From positions 127,906 through 191,905 of the forward strand of contig CALAAS010000026.1 of NCBI GenBank assembly GCA_937885015.1: DNA of 64,000 nucleotides, written 5' to 3'. Positions 16,429 to 23,524 of the stretch are shown here, piece by piece (position 1 is the stretch's first letter; every line of letters begins with the position of its first letter). This DNA comes from an uncultured Clostridium sp. (lineage in GTDB: Bacteria; Bacillota; Clostridia; Lachnospirales; Lachnospiraceae). Below the pieces are notes generated by a model, which was given only the letters and a program-made list of their open reading frames with translations, was not told the origin of the DNA and did no database searches. A program made the translations under genes and the position numbers.

Positions 16429-16618
16429 CCTGCTCCTCCTCATATTTTTCCTGTCCGCATCCCATGCAGGCAGAGTTTGAGGCCGAACAAACGCTACAGA
16501 AAATACGCTCCGCGGCTGCTTCAATTATGTAAACGGGGGCACCGCCTTGCAATGCGCTGCCGCCGTCCGAAATACCAGACAGCACGGCTGTCTGAGATTT
16601 CGTATCTATCTGAAGCAC
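16367..16618 (-). CDS. Possible small cysteine-containing ORF overlapping the fusion gene
   Basis: An 83-codon frame starting at GTG 16618 fills much of the leader between the promoter at 16.7 kb and the fusion gene, and overlaps the latter by 62 bases. It contains IFCSVCSASNSACMGCG, a cysteine cluster that could bind metal. No good ribosome-binding site precedes the GTG, so translation is doubtful. It may be a remnant of a longer gene or chance. If it is not translated, the 240-base stretch is an untranslated leader. Confidence 0.25.
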   Translation of the reverse strand: MLQIDTKSQTAVLSGISDGGSALQGGAPVYIIEAAAERIFCSVCSASNSACMGCGQEKYEEEQGELYISASLRGWIPVLRVDQ

Positions 16619-16674
16619 CGGCCGGATGCGGTTTACCGTCCCTGTTCAGCCTCTTTTTACTTTTGCCACACTCT

Positions 16675-16702
16675 ATTATATGGATTTTCTCCCAAAATGC
16701 AA
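16675..16702 (-). promoter_or_regulatory. Promoter for the GIY-YIG/YaaA fusion unit
   Basis: Minus-strand TTGCAT, 16-base spacer, TATAAT. The predicted start of transcription leaves about a 240-base leader before the fusion gene. It sits just beyond the stop of the OLD-like gene, implying separate transcription. Confidence 0.6.
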
Positions 16703-16705
16703 CTT

Positions 16706-18565
16706 TCATCCCGGCATTTTTTTCCGACTGTCAAAATAGGAAAACCTGTCAATGGTATCCAAAATGTCAGCGAAATCTTCTCTGGGTGCCAGCTCCAGAT
16801 AGCGTCTCAGAAGTTCCGTCTCCTGTTTTTTATACCTTCCATAAAAAATATCGTAAAGATTGTGCCCTCGCAGATGAATTTTAAAAAGCTCCATGTTCTC
16901 CCGCAAATCCCGCTCCGAAGTTACAGGGTGCCCCAGCGCCTGTTCAAACCGGCGGCCAGAGCGGAGACGCCCCAGATATTCTGTCCATTTTGCCCAGAGA
17001 ATTTCATAGAAGGCATCTTCCGATTCCACGATCCCCAGCTTTGCCATCACAGAAGGATTCAGGAAATAGTTTTCAAAGGAATAATATTTAAGGATCAGAA
17101 CATTTCTCCGGGTGACCCGGGGAAGATGGTCCGCATCCCGCAAGCTCTGTTCATCATAATACCGGCACAGAGAGGACGCCAGTTCTTCCGGATCCTTTCC
17201 ATCCCCGTCCCGGATCATCAGAAACTGATCGCCGAAAGAAATCTGATTCATATATTTCAGATTGGCGTAAGTCTTAATATTGGTGCAGCTGTTGGTGGTC
17301 AGAATAGCAATGCGGGAAAGGACTCCGCTTTCGTCCCTGACCTCCGGATAATAGGCGGACAGAAGCAGAGGCAGACGGCTCTTATCCTGTTTTCCTTCCA
17401 CAATAAAGACAAAATCCACATTAAGAATATCTCCAGCCCCATATCCCAAATCCTCCAGCACCTCACCAATATCTGTATTTTCCCGAATCACGGAGCGCTT
17501 GTCCCCATCCAGCACAACCTGCCGAATCTGGCGCCCCGTAAAATTCATCAGCAGCTGCGGCGAATGGGTGCTGAACATAACCTGATTTTTCTTTGACAGG
17601 CGATAGAGAATCTCACTGGCCGCCTTCTGCAGCTGTGGATGCAGAAAAAGCTCCGGATACTCCACCAGAATAATGCTGGGACTGTCTGTCTCCCCTTCCA
17701 CATAGGTTTCCAGCAGTGAAAGCATATAGATACTCTGCATACCACGGCTCATGCAGTCAACAGGGCGCAGCTGACCGCCTCCGGCTCTGAGAGTCTGCAC
17801 GCTCACCTGAAACATTCGATCTGCATCTGCATGAATTTCACAGAAAATCTCATCATATCCGCCATTTTTGTGAAATTTTTCATTCAAGCGGCGCAGCCGC
17901 TCTCCCGCCCCAGACTGGAACAGCTTATATTCCAAAAGCTTCCTGGTCTCTGCCGCATTTAGTTCCTCCGGCTTTTTCTTATGGATCAGGCCAATGCACT
18001 GAAAGCAGTGGGTACACTCTCTGGCAGCGTCAAAAATACAGCTGCCAGACCGAGCCTGCTGCATGGTAGGGTTATCATAGAAAAACAGAAGTTCTCTCTG
18101 AAATTCTCCCAATTTCCGGCTGCTGTCGATGACATGCAGCTTCGGCAGTACATCACGGATATAGGGGTTATCCTTTCGAAATCCATCGGTATACCGCACT
18201 TTCCCCTCATAATTGGCAATCAGAGTAAACGTCAGAAGATCATCCTGAAAGGAGGGAAGCCGCCGGTAAAATTCCCGCTCCCAAGTCTCGTAGCGCCGAT
18301 AGCGGCTGACCAGTCCGGACCGGTGGAAAAATGCCCGGTCCTCCGGGGTAATTAAAAGCTGCGCCTCAATCTCAATATTCTGCCTGGATTCATCAAAATC
18401 AAAGGGTTCCGGGCGGGCAACCCCCGCCAGAATACGGACGGCATCCAAAACCGATGTCTTTCCAGTATTATTTTTTCCCACCAGAATCACGGCATTCTCC
18501 AGCTCTCCCAGCTCCATATCCCGGATTCCCTTGTAATTTCGTATCCGAATGCGGGTAAACAGCAT
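16706..18565 (-). CDS. OLD-type AAA ATPase with C-terminal TOPRIM-like domain
   Basis: 619 residues. Walker A GKNNTGKTS near 31-39, an ABC-type signature region SRGMQSIYMLSLLE near 280, Walker B IILVEYPELFLHP near 305 and MFSTHSPQLL near 335 give an SMC/RecF-like ATPase. Beyond it, VDFVFIVEGKQDKSR near 390 and MIRDGDGKD near 453 supply the acidic residues of a TOPRIM nuclease, as in OLD-family proteins. An ECTHCFQC cluster near residue 186 may bind zinc. No UvrD-like partner lies nearby. AAGGAGGG precedes the ATG. Role in DNA repair or phage defence is inferred only. Confidence 0.82.
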   Translation of the reverse strand: MLFTRIRIRNYKGIRDMELGELENAVILVGKNNTGKTSVLDAVRILAGVARPEPFDFDESRQNIEIEAQLLITPEDRAFFHRSGLVSRYRRYETWEREFYRRLPSFQDDLLTFTLIANYEGKVRYTDGFRKDNPYIRDVLPKLHVIDSSRKLGEFQRELLFFYDNPTMQQARSGSCIFDAARECTHCFQCIGLIHKKKPEELNAAETRKLLEYKLFQSGAGERLRRLNEKFHKNGGYDEIFCEIHADADRMFQVSVQTLRAGGGQLRPVDCMSRGMQSIYMLSLLETYVEGETDSPSIILVEYPELFLHPQLQKAASEILYRLSKKNQVMFSTHSPQLLMNFTGRQIRQVVLDGDKRSVIRENTDIGEVLEDLGYGAGDILNVDFVFIVEGKQDKSRLPLLLSAYYPEVRDESGVLSRIAILTTNSCTNIKTYANLKYMNQISFGDQFLMIRDGDGKDPEELASSLCRYYDEQSLRDADHLPRVTRRNVLILKYYSFENYFLNPSVMAKLGIVESEDAFYEILWAKWTEYLGRLRSGRRFEQALGHPVTSERDLRENMELFKIHLRGHNLYDIFYGRYKKQETELLRRYLELAPREDFADILDTIDRFSYFDSRKKMPG

Positions 18566-18624
18566 CCCCGGCCCTCCTTTTTTATCTCTCCGGCCTCCAC
18601 ACTCTCCGCAGGCCGTTGTCGCAT

Positions 18625-20181
18625 TTATTTTATCTCTTTTACCAGAATCAGTCGGTCTCCCTCCCTGACAGTCCGTTCTGGCAGTTCATTGAGCTCACAA
18701 ACGTTATCCACGGTTGTGTGAAATTTTTTTGCAATTTTCCACAGTGAATCGCCTTTTTGCACCACATACCCCACAATACCCGGCATCTCCTGCAGCCTCT
18801 GCAAATCCAGGGGACTCATCTCAATATCTGTAACCACCGGCTCCTTTATGGGTTGAAGCACCAGGAGTTCCGCTCCAATCACCGCCTTGACCTCTACCTG
18901 CCCCCCTCCCAGCATGACCGCTGTCAGCTGCTCCAGGCCCAGATGAATCTGCCAGACACTGTCCTCGCATATTCCTTCCGCCTCCGCAACGCAGTGAAAC
19001 GGAAGGATCTGACCAGCCGTGCCAACGGGCTCCGCATCATCGTCCGTCAGATATAAAAGTCTCAGATCCAAAACTCCCTCCAGATGAAGTCCATCCGCCT
19101 CCGGCCTGGCTTCATCCAGCTTCACGCTGCCGCTGCTGTGACAGATTTGAAGGATCCTTTCCGGCTTTCCCATGGAAATCTGCTCACTGATCCTGGTCTT
19201 GCAGACATTGTGGGTCAGCAGTCGGTCAAAGCAGGCCTCCCCCTGCTGCGCATGAATCTCGCAGCCCGTGGAATAGACATCGCTTAAAAGCTCCACCTTT
19301 TCCTCCCGGTACAGCTTCATATCCAGTTCCAATACGGCATCCACCGTAAATTCCCGCATCTCCCCGTCATAATCCGGTTTCATCTCCACTCCACGATGGA
19401 GAATCCGCACACCCACGTCTGGTATCATCTCTTCCTCTGATTCCGCCAGATCCACCTCTCCAGAAAACGGGATACTCTCCTCCAGCCACTGCACCGGCGT
19501 ATGCTCGCCCTCTCCGGCATAAATCAGGAATACCAGAAGTTCGCCCTCCAGATGCAGCATTCCGTCCAGAGGACGTATGGTTACCCCGCGAAGCCGCATT
19601 TCGTCCCACAGGATCTTCTCCGCATTGGGCTTATTGCCAGATACCTGGATATCCTCCCGAATCCGGTATGTATCTTTTCTCCGCACCGCAATCGCCGCCA
19701 CATTGACGGTATGACGCAGCACCTCTGCCTCCGTGTCGTCCGTCTCCACATCTGTTGCAGCCTCTGCGTCACAGAGGCTCTCTACCCGCACTTCCAGCGT
19801 AACCACTGCCTTGATATTCAGTTTTCTGGAATGAATCATACTAGTGCTAAGATCCTCCAGCGTCCAGGAAACCTGCACGTCGTCGTGCTCCTCCAGGCCC
19901 GGAACATTCATTACCTCTTCAAAAGAAATCTCGCCGCCCAGAGCCTGCAGGCCGCCTTTCTCCTGCCGGTACAGAATCCGAAACAGGAGTTTTCCCTGAA
20001 CCGTCTCCTTTTCCCCCTGCCGTCTTGCCATTTCGATCTGGATTTCTCCGTGATCCAGCAGAATCCGGGCCACATCATCCAGCGTATCCGGAACAATAAA
20101 ATCATCATCCAGCGTAATCTGTGAGACTGTACTTCCCTTCTGCCGGTTCATATGAATCTCTTTTTTTACCAATTCCATCAT
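18625..20181 (-). CDS. sipL: SipL-like spore coat morphogenesis protein
   Basis: About 518 residues: three repeats of the DUF3794 (SPOCS) domain, followed by a LysM domain at about 468-515 (VVQKGDSLWKIAKKFHTTVD). This layout is that of Clostridioides SipL, which binds SpoIVA through LysM and is needed for spore coat attachment around the forespore. LysM here is therefore a protein-binding module, not evidence for a wall hydrolase. The ATG at 20181 is one of two adjacent ATGs; a GTG four codons upstream is possible. It points to an endospore former. Confidence 0.88.
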   Translation of the reverse strand: MMELVKKEIHMNRQKGSTVSQITLDDDFIVPDTLDDVARILLDHGEIQIEMARRQGEKETVQGKLLFRILYRQEKGGLQALGGEISFEEVMNVPGLEEHDDVQVSWTLEDLSTSMIHSRKLNIKAVVTLEVRVESLCDAEAATDVETDDTEAEVLRHTVNVAAIAVRRKDTYRIREDIQVSGNKPNAEKILWDEMRLRGVTIRPLDGMLHLEGELLVFLIYAGEGEHTPVQWLEESIPFSGEVDLAESEEEMIPDVGVRILHRGVEMKPDYDGEMREFTVDAVLELDMKLYREEKVELLSDVYSTGCEIHAQQGEACFDRLLTHNVCKTRISEQISMGKPERILQICHSSGSVKLDEARPEADGLHLEGVLDLRLLYLTDDDAEPVGTAGQILPFHCVAEAEGICEDSVWQIHLGLEQLTAVMLGGGQVEVKAVIGAELLVLQPIKEPVVTDIEMSPLDLQRLQEMPGIVGYVVQKGDSLWKIAKKFHTTVDNVCELNELPERTVREGDRLILVKEIK

Positions 20182-20258
20182 ATCCTGCCGCACCTTCCTT
20201 TACGCAAAGATTTATGCGAATTCTTTGCCTATGGAAATCTATGCAGGCCGGGGCCCCA

Positions 20259-21194
20259 TTATGTCTCCGGGTCAGCGCCATACTCCTCCAGAAAATGATG
20301 GCGTTTTCCATTCTTTACGTATCCGATGCAGGCATCCAGATTGACATTTTCCACACTCTTAAAAATATTGGTTTCAATATGCTCATTGATCTGGCGAAAC
20401 CGGCTGATCAGTTCCTTCATCTCCTGGCGCTTGGACATATGCGCCTCTTCTTCCTGCCTCTGCGCCTCCGCAGCCTCCGTAAACCGGCAGGCACACTGAA
20501 GAAATCTCAGCTGATTCAAGTCCCGCCAGGCCAAAATATCAGCCTCCTTTACCAGATACAGCGGTCGGATCAGTTCCATCCCCTCAAAATTTGTGCTGTG
20601 CAGCTTTGGCATCATAGTATTGACCTGCGCCCCATAGAGCATACTCATAAGGATCGTCTCAATCACATCATCGAAATGATGCCCCAACGCGATCTTATTG
20701 CATCCAAGCTTTCTGGCGTTGGCATAAAGATAGCCTCTCCGCATCCTCGCACAGAGGTAGCAGGGAGACTGCTCCACATCCACCACCACATTGAAAATAT
20801 CCGATTCAAATACCGTAATCGGTATGTTCATCAGACGGGCATTTTCCTCAATCTGCCTGCGATTTTCCGGATTATATCCCGGATCCATCACGAGAAAATG
20901 AAGACCAAACTCCATTTTCCCGTGACGCAGAATTTCCTGCATGCATTTCGCCAACAGCATGGAATCCTTCCCGCCGGAAATGCAGACGGCAATATTATCT
21001 CCCTCCTGAATCATATCATATTCATTCAGTGCCTTCACAAAGGGTCTCCAAATCTCCTTTCGGAAGGTCTTAATAATGCTGCGTTCTATTTCACGGCAGC
21101 GCTCATCTCCTGTGATTTCCGGCCTTTCTTCTCTTCCTGTCCTCTCGGCTTTCTTTGCTGCATCTTCCTGTCCGCACTCTCTTTTCTCTGTCAT
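20259..21194 (-). CDS. PP-loop ATPase, TtcA-like tRNA-thiolation family
   Basis: 311 residues. An N-terminal charged region is followed by the PP-loop SGGKDSMLL near 73 and a cysteine pair in SPCYLCARMRRG near 155, then GHHFDDVIETILMSMLYG near 185. These are features of TtcA/TilS-like enzymes that adenylate tRNA bases before sulfur transfer; a further cysteine (QCACRF near 235) is present. TtcA proper makes 2-thiocytidine at position 32, but several paralogous subfamilies exist in Clostridia, so the exact tRNA target is uncertain. The start overlaps cysE by 4 bases. Confidence 0.8.
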   Translation of the reverse strand: MTEKRECGQEDAAKKAERTGREERPEITGDERCREIERSIIKTFRKEIWRPFVKALNEYDMIQEGDNIAVCISGGKDSMLLAKCMQEILRHGKMEFGLHFLVMDPGYNPENRRQIEENARLMNIPITVFESDIFNVVVDVEQSPCYLCARMRRGYLYANARKLGCNKIALGHHFDDVIETILMSMLYGAQVNTMMPKLHSTNFEGMELIRPLYLVKEADILAWRDLNQLRFLQCACRFTEAAEAQRQEEEAHMSKRQEMKELISRFRQINEHIETNIFKSVENVNLDACIGYVKNGKRHHFLEEYGADPET

Positions 21195-21874
21195 ACCGCC
21201 GTTTCTTTCCCTTTCGCCTCTGCTGCCTTTTCCTTCCTGAGAAGATCCAATTCCTCCTCCAGCTTCTCCACCTGACGGCGCAGTCCGTTGATCTCCTCCA
21301 TCAGCCGCCGGTCATCCTCGCCAATGATCATTTTCTGTTTTTTCGGCAGAGAAACACCATCCTTCTTAACCGGACGGGCCGGAATACCGGCAGCCGTTGT
21401 ATTGCCCTCCAGAGGGCGCAGTAACACGGCATTGGCTGCCACTGAGCAATTATCCCCGATCTCAAAGGAGCCGAGAATCTTGGCTCCCGCCCCGACCATT
21501 ACGTTATTTCCCAGAGTGGGATGGCGTTTTCCCTTTTCCGTTCCCACGCCCCCCAGCGTCACACCCTGATAAATCGTGCAGTTGTCTCCTACTACGGCCG
21601 TCTCGCCGATCACCACCCCGCATCCATGGTCAATGAGGATTCCGTGTCCCAGCTGCGCACCTGGGTGAATCTCGATCAGCGTAAAAAAACGGGCAATCTG
21701 TGAGATCAGTCTGGCAATAAAAAACATGTGATGCACATAAAACCAGTGGGCAATCCTGTGCCAGATCAGAGCATGCACGCCCTGATACAAAAGCAGCACC
21801 TCCAGTGCATTTCTGGCAGCCGGATCCCGCTCCTGAACCGCCTTGACATCCTTCCATATATCTTTCAAAATCAT
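21191..21874 (-). CDS. cysE: Serine O-acetyltransferase
   Basis: 227 residues; makes O-acetylserine from serine and acetyl-CoA, the entry to cysteine synthesis. The N-terminal helical region is followed by left-handed beta-helix hexapeptide repeats: IHPGAQLGHGILIDHG, VVIGETAVVGDN and GVTLGGVGTEKGKRHPTLG. The catalytic histidines lie in HPGA and IDHG. A C-terminal coiled coil (about 190-225, RRQVEKLEEELDLLRKEK) is longer than usual. ATG 21874 is nine bases after AGGAGG; the ATG at 21883 would abut it. Four-base overlap with the downstream TtcA-like gene. Confidence 0.92.
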   Translation of the reverse strand: MILKDIWKDVKAVQERDPAARNALEVLLLYQGVHALIWHRIAHWFYVHHMFFIARLISQIARFFTLIEIHPGAQLGHGILIDHGCGVVIGETAVVGDNCTIYQGVTLGGVGTEKGKRHPTLGNNVMVGAGAKILGSFEIGDNCSVAANAVLLRPLEGNTTAAGIPARPVKKDGVSLPKKQKMIIGEDDRRLMEEINGLRRQVEKLEEELDLLRKEKAAEAKGKETAV

Positions 21875-21941
21875 CGGTCTCATCCTCCTGTCTGTCCTTT
21901 TTATATCATATTCTCCGCGCGAAGATCTGTCTCCCGCGAAA

Positions 21942-22529
21942 TTAAACACCTGGAACTGAAGACGTTGCCCGTGCCACTGCCTCCTCGCCGAACACACGGC
22001 GGCACAGTTCCACGTATTCCCGGTACTCCGCTGTTCCCTCAAACTCTCGCAAAAGTCCAATCATGGAAGTGTAATACCAGGCATGTTTTTCTTTTTCTTT
22101 TACATTAAACCTCTCCCAGATCCGCTCTCCCACCAGCATATAATCTCTGGCTGTGGTCCGAATATTGCTCAGCTTATCCGCCAACGTCAGGATGCGGATA
22201 TCATGACTGGCATTCTTTAAATGCTCCAGCGTCCGGCTTTTCCGCTCCAGCCATGTCTTCGTCTTATCTTCACTCTCCTCAGCCACCAGATCTGCAACCC
22301 GCCTGCCAAACCGTACCAAAAGTTCCTCGTAGGTGACCCCCGCATCCTCCATCGTGTCGTGAAGAAGGGCCGCCTCGATCAGCTCCTCATCGTCCGTTAT
22401 TAAGCCAACAATAACCGCTGCCTCCAGCGGATGCGTAATATACGGGACATTCGTGCCCTTTCTTACCGCTCCGTGATGTGCCTTCTCCGCAAATCTTGCT
22501 GCCTCAATGATTGCCGCCTTTTTTGTCAT
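21942..22529 (-). CDS. Stand-alone HD-domain protein, ppGpp hydrolase-like
   Basis: 195 residues comprising only the metal-dependent HD domain of RelA/SpoT proteins: YITHPLEAAVIV near 30, ALLHDTMEDAGVT near 55 with the HD pair, and RILTLADKLSNIRT near 100. There is no synthetase, TGS or ACT domain, so it resembles small alarmone hydrolases such as MESH1. It should hydrolyse ppGpp or a related nucleotide in the cytoplasm; activity is inferred. ATG 22529 follows GAGAGGATGAG. It lies 28 bases after mscS and 67 before cysE. Confidence 0.85.
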   Translation of the reverse strand: MTKKAAIIEAARFAEKAHHGAVRKGTNVPYITHPLEAAVIVGLITDDEELIEAALLHDTMEDAGVTYEELLVRFGRRVADLVAEESEDKTKTWLERKSRTLEHLKNASHDIRILTLADKLSNIRTTARDYMLVGERIWERFNVKEKEKHAWYYTSMIGLLREFEGTAEYREYVELCRRVFGEEAVARATSSVPGV

Positions 22530-22557
22530 GGACTCATCCTCTCTTCCCCGCCGATAT

Positions 22558-23436
22558 TCACTGGGTAATGTGAACATCCAGCTGATTAAACGGTATCTCA
22601 ATTCCTGTTTCATCAAATGTCAATTTGATCTTTTCCAGAATATCCCAGCGCGTTGTCCAGTAATCTTCTGCTGTAACCCAGCCGCGCGCTCCCAACACCA
22701 CGGCGCTTTCATCCAGACTGTCCACGTAGACGGTAATTCCTCTGTCATTGATAACGGCCGGATGCTCCTTATAAATCGTTTCCAGAATACTCTTGGCCCG
22801 CTTCAGATCTGCCCGGTATCCGATTCCCACCTTCAGATCCAGCCGCCGATATTCCATAGCCGTCACGTTGGTGACGGTGGAATTGGAAAGCTTTCCATTT
22901 GGAATGGTGATCGCCTTATTGTCAATGGTCATCAGCGTGGTATACACCAGTCCCACCATGGAGACCGTCCCTTCGCCCTCCGGGCAGATAATATAATCCC
23001 CCACCCGATACGGTTTCATCACCAGAATCAGCACACCACCGGCAAAGTTCTCCAGGCTGCCCTGGAGCGCCAGGCTGAGAGCCAGTCCGGCAGCACCCAG
23101 CACCGCCACGATGGAGGCGCTGTCCACTCCCAGCTGTCCGGCGATGATAAACACCAGGAATATATTCAGGCTGAACTCCAGAAGCGCCCGCAGGAACCGC
23201 GCCACCCCCACGTCGATATCTGCCCGCTCCAGGGAACGGTTCATCATTTTTTTGATGACACCGATTATCTTTCGGCCAATCAGAAAAATAACCAGCGCCA
23301 GAAGGAGCTTTCCTCCCATAGACAGAAGCCATGGGCCCACTTTGGCAGCCACCATAGCCAACGCATCCATATTTACCTCCGGTGTCTCCGCCAACGCATC
23401 CACCAACTCCTTAAGCTCCCCGCCCGTTGCTTCCAA
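22558..23436 (-). CDS. mscS: Small-conductance mechanosensitive channel
   Basis: 292 residues, close to E. coli MscS in length. Three membrane helices span about 30-130; the pore-lining third helix VAVLGAAGLALSLALQGSLE carries the Gly/Ala pattern of the channel. The beta domain begins FAGGVLILVMKPYRVGDYI, typical of the family, and the C-terminal vestibule follows. It releases solutes on osmotic downshock. The start is TTG, supported by GGAGG eight bases upstream; neighbouring ATGs are out of frame. Located between glgB and the HD-domain gene. Confidence 0.93.
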   Translation of the reverse strand: MEATGGELKELVDALAETPEVNMDALAMVAAKVGPWLLSMGGKLLLALVIFLIGRKIIGVIKKMMNRSLERADIDVGVARFLRALLEFSLNIFLVFIIAGQLGVDSASIVAVLGAAGLALSLALQGSLENFAGGVLILVMKPYRVGDYIICPEGEGTVSMVGLVYTTLMTIDNKAITIPNGKLSNSTVTNVTAMEYRRLDLKVGIGYRADLKRAKSILETIYKEHPAVINDRGITVYVDSLDESAVVLGARGWVTAEDYWTTRWDILEKIKLTFDETGIEIPFNQLDVHITQ

Positions 23437-23524
23437 ACGCTCCGCCTCCCATCATATAAAGTCAGGAGAGGATGTTGCAAACATCCGAAGCTCCCGGTTT
23501 TGCGCCACCCTCTTTTTCTCTCCT

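Noticed and set aside
16706..18565. Gabija system (GajA)
   Set aside because: GajA needs a UvrD-like GajB gene next to it; the neighbours are sipL and the GIY-YIG/YaaA fusion.
18625..20181. LysM peptidoglycan hydrolase
   Set aside because: No hydrolase domain; the three DUF3794 repeats identify a SipL-type protein.
23451..23480. TTGCAA-N18-TATGAT promoter for mscS
   Set aside because: Transcription would begin inside the mscS ribosome-binding site, so it could not give a translatable message from the TTG start.
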